The notes beneath the pieces are model-generated. The model was not told the DNA's origin. It saw only the letters and a program-made list of their open reading frames with translations, and searched no databases. A stretch of 64,000 nt of DNA from Phaeospirillum sp. (lineage in GTDB: Bacteria > Pseudomonadota > Alphaproteobacteria > Rhodospirillales > Magnetospirillaceae), in the NCBI GenBank assembly GCA_030651575.1, contig JAUSFB010000037.1, forward strand, positions 1-64,000. Direction: 5' to 3'. Both the position numbers and the translations under genes were made by a program. Of this stretch, positions 38,294 through 47,209 are shown in pieces (the first letter of the stretch is position 1; each line of letters starts with the position of its first letter).

Positions 38294-39661
38294 TCACTCC
38301 CCATGATGCTCGCCCTTGATCAGGCCCCGGTACCACTTGCCGGAGTTTTTCAGGGTCCGTTTTTGGGTGTCGAAATCCACATGCAGCAGGCCAAAGCGGG
38401 GGCCATAGCCCGACCCCCATTCGAAGTTGTCCAACAGCGCCCAGACGAAATAGCCGCGCAGGTCGGCGCCTTCCTTTACCGCGTCGCGCATGGCCTGGGT
38501 GTATTCGCGGAAATAGGCGATGCGGTGGGTGTCCTTGACCTCGCCGGACTCGTCAGGGATATCACTGCCGAGGCCGCCGCCACAGCCGTTCTCGGTGACA
38601 TAGATCGGCATTTTGTAACGCCGGGTCAGCTCCAGCAATTCGTCCTTGAACACTTCCGGGAAGATCGGCCACCCCACTTCCGGGTGATTGGCCGATTCCG
38701 GCGGACTGCCCCAGCCATAACCCCAGGTGGTGGAAGAATCGACCTTGGCGTAGATCGGGCCGTAGTGGTTCAGGCCGATCCAGTCAGTGGGACGACAGAT
38801 GCGGGTCAGGTCACCGGCCTTGATATGGTGTTCCATATCATTCATGACGATGGCGGGATAATGGCCCAGATGCTGGGGGTCGGCGAAGACCAGATTCCAG
38901 TGGGCGTCCAGCAGTTCCGACGCCGCCTTGTTCTCCTCCAGCCCGCCTTCGGGCCGCACGATCTGGCGGTTGTGGATGGCGCCGATATTGGCGTTGGGCA
39001 CATGGTCGCGGATCACATCCACCCCGGCGCCGTGGGCGAGGTTGACATGATGGATCGCCTTCATATGGGCCGAGCGGTCGGTCACGCCCGGCGCGGCCCA
39101 GTCGATGGCGTAGCCGAACATGGTGAAGACGGAGAACTCGTTGAAGGTGGCCCAGTTCTTGACCCGGTCGCCATAACGCTTGGCCGCCAGCACGGCATAA
39201 TCGGCGAACCAGCCGGCGCAGTCGCGATTGGTCCAGCCGCCCAGGTCGTCCAGCCCCTGGGGCAGGTCCCAGTGATAGAGGCAGACCCAGGGGTCGATTC
39301 CGGCCTCCAGCACGCCGTCGATCAGGCGGTCGTAGAAGTCCAGCCCCGCCTGATTGACCGCGCCACGCCCCTTGGGCAGCAGCCTCGGCCATGCCAGCGA
39401 AAAGCGGTAGGCTCCGACGCCGATCTGCTTCATCGACGCCACGTCTTCCGGCCAGCGATGATAGTGGTCGCAGGCGATATCGGCATTGGCACCGTTCCAC
39501 ACGCCGCCGGCAAGCCGACAGCGGGTGTCCCAGATGCTGGGGCCGCGTCCATCCTCCTTGACCGCACCCTCCACCTGGAAAGCCGAGGTCGAGACGCCCC
39601 AGACGAAGTCGGGACGCAGGCCCAGGGCTTTGGCGACCTGCTCGGGTTTCTTGGCGACCAT
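38294..39661 (-). CDS. Glycoside hydrolase family 1 beta-glucosidase
   Basis: A cytoplasmic 455-residue retaining glycosidase that releases glucose from beta-glucosides. The acid/base glutamate is in WATFNEFSVF and the nucleophile glutamate is in PIYVTENGCGG. FVWGVSTSAFQVEGAVKEDG and YRFSLAWPRLLPKG are further GH1 marks. The ATG has GAGG four bases upstream. No sugar transporter or regulator lies next to it, so its natural substrate is open. Carbohydrate hydrolases are uncommon in Magnetospirillum-type organisms, so acquisition by transfer is possible, although composition looks like its surroundings. Confidence 0.95.
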   Translation of the reverse strand: MVAKKPEQVAKALGLRPDFVWGVSTSAFQVEGAVKEDGRGPSIWDTRCRLAGGVWNGANADIACDHYHRWPEDVASMKQIGVGAYRFSLAWPRLLPKGRGAVNQAGLDFYDRLIDGVLEAGIDPWVCLYHWDLPQGLDDLGGWTNRDCAGWFADYAVLAAKRYGDRVKNWATFNEFSVFTMFGYAIDWAAPGVTDRSAHMKAIHHVNLAHGAGVDVIRDHVPNANIGAIHNRQIVRPEGGLEENKAASELLDAHWNLVFADPQHLGHYPAIVMNDMEHHIKAGDLTRICRPTDWIGLNHYGPIYAKVDSSTTWGYGWGSPPESANHPEVGWPIFPEVFKDELLELTRRYKMPIYVTENGCGGGLGSDIPDESGEVKDTHRIAYFREYTQAMRDAVKEGADLRGYFVWALLDNFEWGSGYGPRFGLLHVDFDTQKRTLKNSGKWYRGLIKGEHHGE

Positions 39662-39748
39662 GGGACCTCACCGGTGATTAAGGGAAAAGCTTCCCACCGG
39701 ACGTCGCCTTCGTCAAGGAATCGCCAGCGCCGCGTGCGCCAGGAAAAG

Positions 39749-40228
39749 TTACTGAATAACCTCGATGCTGCCGATCATCTTGGTATGGCCCAGGCCGCAA
39801 TACTCGGCGCACTGAATCCGGACCCGGCCATTGCCTGGGACGACCAGCGTCACCACCTTGACCATGCCGGGTTCCAGCAGCACCTCGGCCTCGCCGATGG
39901 CGGCGGAGTGGACCACATCCTCGGACAGCAGATGCAGGCGGTAGGTCTTCCCCGGCTCCAACTCCAGCGCCGGACTGAACTCCCAACGCTTGACCCGCAT
40001 GTGGACGTCACCCGGTGGCGGGCGCACCACCGGCGTGTTATCCAGGTTGCGACCGGTCGCATGGGCCGCCACCATGGAATCGAACCGGGTCATGAAGACG
40101 GCCGGATCGGCGGCGTAAGACTCCGCCGCCAACTGATCGCCACCCGTGCGGTCGGACAGCCAGCCCACCAGCATGATCAGCGTCGCCAGCAGCAGGGCGA
40201 CCGGAGCGAAGCGGTTATGATTACTCAT
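39749..40228 (-). CDS. Small CuA-type cytochrome oxidase subunit II homologue
   Basis: A 159-residue membrane-anchored cupredoxin. It has one N-terminal helix (FAPVALLLATLIMLVGWL), not the two of classical subunit II, followed by a periplasmic cupredoxin domain. The CuA site is intact: CAEYCGLGHTKM with both cysteines, the glutamate, the histidine and the methionine. An upstream histidine lies in LLSEDVVHSAAIG. It overlaps the stop of the subunit I homologue by eight bases (ATGAGTAA). The short form resembles the subunit II of B-type (ba3-like) oxidases and related NO reductases. Confidence 0.9.
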   Translation of the reverse strand: MSNHNRFAPVALLLATLIMLVGWLSDRTGGDQLAAESYAADPAVFMTRFDSMVAAHATGRNLDNTPVVRPPPGDVHMRVKRWEFSPALELEPGKTYRLHLLSEDVVHSAAIGEAEVLLEPGMVKVVTLVVPGNGRVRIQCAEYCGLGHTKMIGSIEVIQ

Positions 40229-41582
40229 GTCCCGCCTCCCGCCGTCCCAGCAACCGGACCAGTGCCATCCACACGAAGATGACTCCACCCAGCACGGCCA
40301 GACCGGTTCCCATTCCGACCACGCCCATGGAGACCTTCTTCCACAGAGTGTCAAGACCTTGATCGATGCCGGTGGTCTTGCGCGGAACGCCCGCCGCGCC
40401 CGCCAGGAAAAAGCCCAGGGCGTGAACCAACTGGCCCCAGCCATAAAGGTGGAATTGCAGGCGCACCGCCCTGCCCTGACCGATTTCACGGCCCAGCAGC
40501 GGCAAAATCACCACCAGCACCACCCCCATCAATCCCAACTGCACTCCGCCGATCACGGCGTGATAATGCGATGGGGTGCGGGTATCGGCGACGCCCAGGA
40601 AAAAACCGGCAAAGCCGCCAATGGCGAACACAACCAAAGACAAGGCCTGGGCGATGAAGGCGGGGGACCGCCAATCGCGCGGCCCCTTCAGAAGTTGCCA
40701 CGCCACCCCGGCGCCCATCACCAGCGGCGGCAGCGGCAGCCCGACCCATAACAGGCGGGTGAAGATCTGACGATGGGACAGCCCCAGCACATCGCCGCCC
40801 ACCAGATAGATCAGCGGCGATGCCAGCGCGAACAACGCCAGGGCGGCAAAAGCGGCATGGGTCAACGCCGCCGGCAGCGGCCCCCGGCCGAACTCACGCT
40901 CGGCCAAAGCCTGCCAGGCGATCATCAAAATCAGGGTATTGAGCAATTGCAGGACATGCCCGCCGCCCCAGAATACACGTTCATTGAACAGGTCGGCTTC
41001 GGTTCCTGCCGGGATCAGTCCCCAGGCAATCCCAAAGCAGGCCAAGGCGGCGAAATAGATCGCCCCACCACAGGCGATGCCGAACGGCACCGTCACCCTC
41101 GGCCGTAACCAGAGCAGGGGCAACAGCCTCAGGCTGGCCAGGGCGACCCCCAGGGCATGAACGCCAAGCCCGATATAAAACAACGGGTGGCCCACCACCG
41201 GAACATAGTTGTTGAGCGAGGGTTCCCCCTGATCGGCCAGGGCCGGAATCAGCAGCAGCACCACGCCGGCCCCGCCCAACAGCAAGCCAAGACGACCCAG
41301 CCGATCGCCCCAGACTCCGGGAGGAGCCGCCAGTACCGACAGAGCCCCCAAGGCGGCCAGAAACCACACCTCAAACGACAGCACCACATGGGTCACCAGG
41401 GCGCGATAGAAGAAGTGCGGCCCCCAGGGCAGCCAATCCTGCACCCGTGGCGTGCGCGACAACCCCAGCAGCAGGGCCAGGGTTCCCGCCACCGCCAGCG
41501 ACCCGACCGCCAGCAAAGCCCAACCGCGCAGCTCCGACCGGCGAGCCGGCGGCAGGGATTTCAGCGTCCAGATCACGGGCAT
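40221..41582 (-). CDS. Divergent heme-copper oxidase subunit I homologue lacking the HH pair
   Basis: A 453-residue polytopic protein with about twelve hydrophobic segments. Hallmarks of heme-copper oxidase subunit I are kept: a low-spin heme histidine in ALVTHVVLSFEVWF (H65), a first CuB-type histidine in WGGGHVLQLLNT (H209), and the paired heme histidines in PSHYHAVIGG (H339, H341). The two adjacent histidines that normally complete the CuB site are missing. By eye the place aligns with IYL near residue 259, and no HH occurs in the protein. The ATG at 41582 is preferred over a TTG at 41600. It pairs with the small CuA subunit. Confidence 0.8.
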   Translation of the reverse strand: MPVIWTLKSLPPARRSELRGWALLAVGSLAVAGTLALLLGLSRTPRVQDWLPWGPHFFYRALVTHVVLSFEVWFLAALGALSVLAAPPGVWGDRLGRLGLLLGGAGVVLLLIPALADQGEPSLNNYVPVVGHPLFYIGLGVHALGVALASLRLLPLLWLRPRVTVPFGIACGGAIYFAALACFGIAWGLIPAGTEADLFNERVFWGGGHVLQLLNTLILMIAWQALAEREFGRGPLPAALTHAAFAALALFALASPLIYLVGGDVLGLSHRQIFTRLLWVGLPLPPLVMGAGVAWQLLKGPRDWRSPAFIAQALSLVVFAIGGFAGFFLGVADTRTPSHYHAVIGGVQLGLMGVVLVVILPLLGREIGQGRAVRLQFHLYGWGQLVHALGFFLAGAAGVPRKTTGIDQGLDTLWKKVSMGVVGMGTGLAVLGGVIFVWMALVRLLGRREAGHE

Positions 41583-41592
41583 GGGTTCCAGC

Positions 41593-42096
41593 CTACTCAA
41601 ACGTCAGTTTCTTGTCCTCTTCGTCGAAATCAATCACGAATACCTGCCGGGGAGCAAGGTCGACCTCGACCGAGGCGTCGTAATCGAAACCATCGGAATT
41701 GCCGCTGTCACGCAACCGAGCCCGAATCACATGACGACCGGCGGGGAACTCGCGGCTGTCGTAAAAGCGCGACCGTCCATCGCCGGACAAGCCGGCCGGC
41801 TTGGCGGTGTGGCGATACACCAGCTTGCCGTCGACATCCATCTCCAGGGTGACGGTGTTGCGCTCGCGGCCGCAGGACTGCTTGGTCCGCATATTGGGCG
41901 GCATCTTGGCCAGCTCCTCGGGGCTGCGATCCTTGCAATCCCCCAGTCGCTGACCGGCATGGGTCAGCGACAGCTTGACCAACGCATTGTCCGGAGAGTG
42001 ATGAAGATAGGACGGTGACGAAGCAAAATACGCAATCATCACGGCAAAGGCGGTGTAGGCCACAATCTGACCAGCGATATGTTGCGGCTTGATCAT
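41593..42096 (-). CDS. Membrane-anchored protein of the oxidase locus, function unknown
   Basis: A 167-residue protein with one N-terminal membrane helix (QIVAYTAFAVMIAYFAS) and a periplasmic beta-rich domain. It has two cysteines (in GDCKDRS and KQSCGRERN) that could form a disulfide. Its last part (RHVIRARLRDSG to APRQVFVIDFDEEDKK) looks immunoglobulin-like. I do not recognise the family. It overlaps the stop of the cytochrome b fusion gene by four bases, and its stop lies ten bases before the subunit I start. It is therefore part of the redox operon, perhaps an assembly factor or accessory subunit. Confidence 0.75.
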   Translation of the reverse strand: MIKPQHIAGQIVAYTAFAVMIAYFASSPSYLHHSPDNALVKLSLTHAGQRLGDCKDRSPEELAKMPPNMRTKQSCGRERNTVTLEMDVDGKLVYRHTAKPAGLSGDGRSRFYDSREFPAGRHVIRARLRDSGNSDGFDYDASVEVDLAPRQVFVIDFDEEDKKLTFE

Positions 42097-43658
42097 TCCG
42101 CCACCCTCCTCTTGGTGGTTTCAGGCGCTTCCGGCTTTGGCAATTCAGCCAGAGCAACCCGGAACTCGGCCAGGTCCGTCGCCAGCCTCTTGGACTCCGT
42201 GCTGGCGGCCCAGCTCAGACGCACCCGATCCCGCGAAACAGCGCCACGCAGCTTGGGAACCCGCTCTCCGGCCATGCGGAGTTCGGTCCATTCCGGCCCA
42301 AGGCGATAGAAACACTCGCCGGGACGGCAGGCGGTCACCAGAACGCCGTCAACCAAGTCCTTATTAAGAACATAGTCGATCATGGACGGCGGCATCATGC
42401 CGGTGCAATGCAGCGGCAGCACGCCAACCGACGGCCCCTTGAAATGGTCAAGGACCGCGCCATGCTCACAACCGATCACCAGCACCCGATTATTGCCGAC
42501 CAGTCCATGAGTCCGGGCCGAAACCCGCTTGATCATCAGGTCAAAAGTGAAGTCGGGCAGGTCAATGCCGGTCTCGTGCGGCTCGCCCCGCAGGAACGGG
42601 TTGGTCCGGTTGCACGACGCGACACAAATACCGCAGCTGGTGCACAGGTCCGGCTGCACCACGGCGATCTGACTGTGGCCGGACGCATCCTGACGGGGCC
42701 GCAGAACAACCGCGCCGAACGGACAATCCGACGAGCAATTGCCGCAACCGTTGCAATTGGGCGGCGACACCGTCGCGGCCGCACGGCGCTTGCGACGAAA
42801 CACCATCCACGGCATCAGAGACAGGAAGACCGAGGCGCCGATAGCGACCGACCAGGCCACCGCCGGCCCCTTGGTGTCGTACAGCGGATACAGCGCCATG
42901 AAATACCAATCGGGATTCAGCACCGAAGTCGCCTTGCCCAGATCGGCCGGCGGATGGCTGAGGGCCGGATGAATCAACGACAGCGCCACCAGCATCAAGG
43001 TGGAACCGATGATCAGCTGACGCGGTGGGTTGGTATTGGCGCGATTGATCCGCAGAATATGAATCCACATGGCGAACAGCAAAAACAGCGGAACCGCGAT
43101 ATGGATGAAGATCAGCAGGGTAAAAAAACGATCGGTCAAGGCCGGCGGATTAAGGAAATTACGGGCAATGGACTGTCCGAAAATTCCGAGGAAATCCAAC
43201 CACTCGGCGGTCCCGATCGCCAGATACTGGGCCAGTTCATCCCACACCAGCCAATACCCAGTGACGCCGGAGGCGAATACCATCCAGATCAGCGGCACAC
43301 CCGTGAACCAGGCGAACCAGCGGGCGCCGTGATAGCGATCCAACAGCCATTCGCGCACCAGATGCAGCATCATGGTCAGCACCATGGCGTCCGAGGCATA
43401 GCGATGCAGCCCGCGAATCATGCCACCCCAGTACCACTGCTCCGTGCTGATATACTCGATGGAGTCCCAAGCCCGGATCGCGCTGGTATCATACGGGATA
43501 AACAAATAAAGGCCACTGGCGCCGACAATCCAGAAGAAATGCCAAGACATCGCCCCCAGGCAGTACATGGGGTTGGCGTCGCGCCCGACCAGAGCATCCC
43601 ACCCGCTTTCGAGGCGGAAAAGGCCGGCCCGGAGGGCTGACTTGATTGGATTAGACAA
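42093..43658 (-). CDS. Cytochrome b / 2[4Fe-4S] ferredoxin / MvhD fusion protein
   Basis: A 521-residue three-module redox protein. Residues of about 1-290 are a cytochrome b (b6/bc1-type) membrane domain with heme histidines in MSWHFFWIVG, GLHRYASDAM and MLHLVREWLL plus later ones (IHIAVP, MWIHILRIN). Residues of about 300-365 carry two ferredoxin clusters (CNGCGNCSSDCP and CTSCGICVASCN). Residues of about 390-490 match the MvhD/hydrogenase delta family (IGCEHGAVLDHFKG, LHCTGMMPPSMIDYVL, ACRPGECFYRLG). The likely start is TTG at 43658 with AAGGA about nine bases upstream. It probably passes electrons between the quinone pool and a soluble or cupredoxin partner. Confidence 0.88.
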   Translation of the reverse strand: MSNPIKSALRAGLFRLESGWDALVGRDANPMYCLGAMSWHFFWIVGASGLYLFIPYDTSAIRAWDSIEYISTEQWYWGGMIRGLHRYASDAMVLTMMLHLVREWLLDRYHGARWFAWFTGVPLIWMVFASGVTGYWLVWDELAQYLAIGTAEWLDFLGIFGQSIARNFLNPPALTDRFFTLLIFIHIAVPLFLLFAMWIHILRINRANTNPPRQLIIGSTLMLVALSLIHPALSHPPADLGKATSVLNPDWYFMALYPLYDTKGPAVAWSVAIGASVFLSLMPWMVFRRKRRAAATVSPPNCNGCGNCSSDCPFGAVVLRPRQDASGHSQIAVVQPDLCTSCGICVASCNRTNPFLRGEPHETGIDLPDFTFDLMIKRVSARTHGLVGNNRVLVIGCEHGAVLDHFKGPSVGVLPLHCTGMMPPSMIDYVLNKDLVDGVLVTACRPGECFYRLGPEWTELRMAGERVPKLRGAVSRDRVRLSWAASTESKRLATDLAEFRVALAELPKPEAPETTKRRVAE

Positions 43659-43731
43659 GGCGAGATTTCCTTTTTGTTTTCATTTCTGGCTCATCGGAAA
43701 CAGAGCGACGCGGACAGAATCGTGCTGACTC

Positions 43732-44535
43732 TCAACGCGAAGGTGATCGACTTTCGCGCCACAGTTTCACGGTCAGCCAGATAATGGTCAGCAGCGCCAA
43801 CGCGCTGAATCCGAAATCCAGGAAGATGCCATAATCAAAGCGATAGGCGTCGGCCGAAGGGTCATAGACCGTGCAGAAGAAGCGAATGCGGTTACTGATG
43901 GACTCGATCGAATCCAACGCGGCGGCCCGCCCCAACACCAGATCCTTCAGGGGCTCCACCAACAGCGGAACTTCATAATTCTCACCATAAACCTGACGGT
44001 AGATCTTGCCCCCGGCATCGATCACCGTGGTCTGGGCGATATGGTCGAACCCCCGCGAGGTGACAAACCAAGTGAAGCCCAGATCTGCCGCCAGCTTCTC
44101 CATGCCTTCGGAATCACCCGCCAGAAAGCTCCAACCATCCACCGAAATCCCCTGCTGCCGGGCATAGGCCCTTAGAGCATCCGGGGTGTCTCGCACGGTG
44201 TCGAAACCGATGCTCACCACATTGAAGCTGTCGGTTCCCAACGCCCGGCGGGCGGTGGCGACCGCCTTGGCGGTGGTCTGAGTGGTCACCGGGCAGGTGT
44301 GGTCGCAGGCGGTGTAGATCATGCTGACCACCAGCGGCTTGCCACGGTAAACGGACAGGTCCACCGGCTTGCCGTTCTGATCGAGCAGGCGGTGCTCCCC
44401 CAGAATGCGGCCCTCGGAGGCGCGCGAGCGCTTCAACGCCTCTTCGGCGTTCGCGGTGACGCTGGGCGCGGCCCCGACCGGAACCCCGGTCAACAGGAAA
44501 ATCGCCAGCAGAAACAGGGAGGTTATACGATACAT
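43732..44535 (-). CDS. SCO1/SenC copper chaperone
   Basis: A 267-residue thioredoxin-fold protein that delivers copper to the CuA site of oxidases. The copper ligands are visible: CDHTCP (CxxxC) and the histidine in SRGFDHIAQTT. It has an N-terminal signal peptide (SLFLLAIFLLTGVPVGA). Unusually, it also has a C-terminal membrane helix (FLDFGFSALALLTIIWLTV), whereas typical Sco proteins are anchored at the N terminus. It lies between the cytochrome b fusion and ctaB, so it can serve either CuA subunit in the locus. Confidence 0.92.
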   Translation of the reverse strand: MYRITSLFLLAIFLLTGVPVGAAPSVTANAEEALKRSRASEGRILGEHRLLDQNGKPVDLSVYRGKPLVVSMIYTACDHTCPVTTQTTAKAVATARRALGTDSFNVVSIGFDTVRDTPDALRAYARQQGISVDGWSFLAGDSEGMEKLAADLGFTWFVTSRGFDHIAQTTVIDAGGKIYRQVYGENYEVPLLVEPLKDLVLGRAAALDSIESISNRIRFFCTVYDPSADAYRFDYGIFLDFGFSALALLTIIWLTVKLWRESRSPSR

Positions 44536-44544
44536 TCCGATAAA

Positions 44545-45411
44545 CTAATGGGCCAGCAAGGGCTCCACCATGACGGCGGTCAAGAGCAGGGTCAGCTGGA
44601 TCAAGGAGGCGAAAAAATTCGACATGGCGGCCGGGCGGCCGGGGTTGCGGACCAGAGCCACGCTTTTATACAAGAACCAGCCGCCCCCAAGGGTCGCGGC
44701 GGACATGTATAGCCAACCGGCGCCGAACAGGCCGGGCAACAGCGACGACGCCACCAATGCCACGGTATTGGCCAAAATGATCCGATTGGTGCCGGTGGCG
44801 TCCATGATCACCGGCAGCATGGGAACACCGGCGGCGGCGTAATCGTCCTTCAGGGCGGTGGCCAGACTCCAGAAATGGGGCGGAGTCCACAAGAACAGGA
44901 CCAGCGACAAGATCAACGCTTCCGGGCTGAGTGACGGCGCGGCGGCGGCGGCCCCGGCCAGAACGGCGAAGCTGCCAGCCAGACCACCGATGACGATGTT
45001 CCAGGCGGTACGGCGCTTCAGCCATACGGTGTAGACGACGCCGTAAAAGAAGGCACCGAGAAAAACGAACAGGGCAGCCAGGGCATTGGCCTCGACGGCC
45101 GCCAGCGCCACGGAAACAATCAACAGGGCCAGCAGCCCCAGGGGCCAGACCGGGCTGGACTTGAACTTTCCGGTGACGAAAGGCCGGTTGCGGGTCCGAA
45201 CCATATGATGGTCGAGATCGCGTTCCCAATAATGGTTGAACGCGCCAGCGGCGGCGGCGGAAAACAACACGGCCATGGCCACGGCGGCAACCGGCCCAGG
45301 GGCCACCACGGCGCCCTTGGTCACCAAAGCGCCGGCGATGGCGGCCAGCGCACAAAAAACCCCGATTCGGAGCTTAAAGACCGAAGACAACACCTTGATG
45401 GTCGACACCAT
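44545..45411 (-). CDS. ctaB: Protoheme IX farnesyltransferase (heme O synthase)
   Basis: Inner-membrane UbiA-family prenyltransferase that makes heme O from heme B. The 288-residue protein has about eight to nine membrane segments and the diagnostic loop FNHYWERDLDHHMVRTRNRP. A second conserved loop is in TPPHFWSLATALKDDYAAAGVPMLP, in part. Together with ctaA at 48.2 kb it provides heme A. It starts just upstream of SCO and lies after the coxA terminator, so it may have its own promoter. Confidence 0.95.
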   Translation of the reverse strand: MVSTIKVLSSVFKLRIGVFCALAAIAGALVTKGAVVAPGPVAAVAMAVLFSAAAAGAFNHYWERDLDHHMVRTRNRPFVTGKFKSSPVWPLGLLALLIVSVALAAVEANALAALFVFLGAFFYGVVYTVWLKRRTAWNIVIGGLAGSFAVLAGAAAAAPSLSPEALILSLVLFLWTPPHFWSLATALKDDYAAAGVPMLPVIMDATGTNRIILANTVALVASSLLPGLFGAGWLYMSAATLGGGWFLYKSVALVRNPGRPAAMSNFFASLIQLTLLLTAVMVEPLLAH

Positions 45412-45435
45412 AACCTGATCCCGCTTTTTCCGCAG

Positions 45436-45489
45436 AAAAACTCGTTCCGGTCCGAACCGGATACGGGCGGGATCCGAAGATCCCGCCCG
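45436..45489 (-). terminator. Double-hairpin terminator downstream of oxidase subunit I
   Basis: An 11-base perfect stem (45464-45474 with 45479-45489, loop CGAA) is followed on the minus strand by a second small hairpin (TCCGGT/ACCGGA) and a TTTTT tract. It begins 19 bases after the subunit I stop. Confidence 0.7.
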
Positions 45490-45507
45490 CCTTACCAGAT
45501 GAGCGAC

Positions 45508-47193
45508 TTAGCTCAACAGCCACGTGCTGGCGAGGTACTTCCAGTTGACGAAGTAGTACAAGACAAACATCGTCAGGAAGAGCAAGGCCAGGGTAAAGGT
45601 ACCGGGGACAGAGAATTCCTCGGCACTGCCGTAGGTCGCAACGGCCGGCGGAGCGGACGGAGCGGCCGCCGCAGGTGCGAACACCATCGGCTTACCAAAC
45701 AAGATGGTACCGACCATCACCGCGATGAAGATCGCGCCACCGATAACCGCGATGACGGCAGACACGCCCACGATACCCATCATAAGGAAGGCAGCGGGAG
45801 CATGGCTGAAGGCATGCGGAGCATCGGTGAAGGCCATGTCCCAATGACGACGGGACACACCCAGGGTGCCGGCACCCATCATGAACACCGAGAACACACC
45901 CATGCCGAGGCCGAACAGGTACGGCTGCAACTTGGCCAGACCCGGCAGAACCAACTCACGTCGGAACAGAACCGGGACCAGGAAGAAGCAGAGCGCCATG
46001 AACGCCAACGTCGTGCCGACCGCCACGGTACCGTGGAAATGGCCGGGCACATAGATGGTGTTGTGGATCATGATGTTGATCTGTTCCACGCCCATGGTGA
46101 CACCGGAGATGCCGCCCAGGAAGCCGAACATGATCAGGGACAGGAACATGCCCGAGAATACCGGGTTGCCCCACGGAGCCTTGCGCAGCCACTCGAACAG
46201 GCCCTTATTGAAGCCCTTCTTGCGCTGAGCCGCTTCGATGCAGCCCGGAACGGTCAAGCCGTGGATCATCGAACCCAGCACGGCGAGATACATGCCGTAC
46301 GAGGTGTTGAAGATCTTATAGCTCGAAGACAGACCCGGCTCGACCAGCAGATGGTGAGCAGAGGCGATCTGCAGGAAGAAAATGTAGGTCAGGTAAGCCA
46401 TGCGGCTGACCTTTTCCGACAGCGGCTTGGCGCCGAACAGGATCGCGGCGATGGCGTACCACACAGCGATGTGGGCGGCCACGTTGATCTGCTGCGACGA
46501 ATGACCCATGCCCCACCACACGACCTTGTACATCAAGGGATCGATGTGGGCGATCAGCCCGATTGACCACAAGAAGGTCGGGATCAGGATGATGGCGCCG
46601 GACGCGATGGTGTAGACGGCGATAATGCACGCCACCAGAGCACCAAAGGTAACCAGCGGGATCGACCCTTCATAGCACTTCTCGGCCTTGGCGACGACCA
46701 GGGTACCGAGGAAGATGAAACAGGCGATCAGGGCACCCACGGCGAACAGGATCAGACCCACGTAGAACAGCGGATCAGCCTGCATCGGCACGTAGGAGGT
46801 CATCATCACGCTGGAATTGCCCTCAAGGACCTTCCAGTTGGTGATGACGGCACCCAGAACCATCAGCGCGTACGCCACCCAACCCATCTTGGGAGTGGCC
46901 AAGCGGCTTCCCAGGAGGACGGCTGAGGCGAAGTACATCAGTGCGACTTCGAAGAAGATGCACCAGACGATCAGGATGTCGATACCGTGCGCGGTCAGCG
47001 CCAGGTAGAACATGTCGGCCGGCAGCAGATGCACCGACGGCCAACGGGTCAAAGCGACGAGAAGTCCGAACAGACCTCCAACGGCCAGCACCACGACGGC
47101 GGTGACCGCATTAGCTTTGATCAGCAATTCCGCACCGTCATGGATCTTCAGACCCGTGACGCCGCAGGTTCGAAATACGGGCTTGGCGACCAT
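45508..47193 (-). CDS. Heme-copper oxidase subunit I (B-family-like, tyrosine-less)
   Basis: A 561-residue protein with about fourteen membrane segments. All six metal/heme histidines are visible: H69 in LTAHGIDILIVW (low-spin heme), H231 in WWGMGHSSQQIN (CuB), H280-H281 in IASAHHLLVEPG (CuB), and H385 and H387 in VPGHFHGTVA. The tyrosine that in A- and B-family oxygen reductases follows the first CuB histidine by four residues is replaced by glutamine (H-S-S-Q-Q). That fits NO-reductase-like relatives better than a normal oxygen reductase, although a tyrosine from another helix cannot be excluded. The ATG at 47193 has GGGGGAG five bases upstream. It is co-transcribed with the subunit II gene. 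Confidence 0.9.
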   Translation of the reverse strand: MVAKPVFRTCGVTGLKIHDGAELLIKANAVTAVVVLAVGGLFGLLVALTRWPSVHLLPADMFYLALTAHGIDILIVWCIFFEVALMYFASAVLLGSRLATPKMGWVAYALMVLGAVITNWKVLEGNSSVMMTSYVPMQADPLFYVGLILFAVGALIACFIFLGTLVVAKAEKCYEGSIPLVTFGALVACIIAVYTIASGAIILIPTFLWSIGLIAHIDPLMYKVVWWGMGHSSQQINVAAHIAVWYAIAAILFGAKPLSEKVSRMAYLTYIFFLQIASAHHLLVEPGLSSSYKIFNTSYGMYLAVLGSMIHGLTVPGCIEAAQRKKGFNKGLFEWLRKAPWGNPVFSGMFLSLIMFGFLGGISGVTMGVEQINIMIHNTIYVPGHFHGTVAVGTTLAFMALCFFLVPVLFRRELVLPGLAKLQPYLFGLGMGVFSVFMMGAGTLGVSRRHWDMAFTDAPHAFSHAPAAFLMMGIVGVSAVIAVIGGAIFIAVMVGTILFGKPMVFAPAAAAPSAPPAVATYGSAEEFSVPGTFTLALLFLTMFVLYYFVNWKYLASTWLLS

Positions 47194-47209
47194 TTGCGCT
47201 CCCCCTCGA

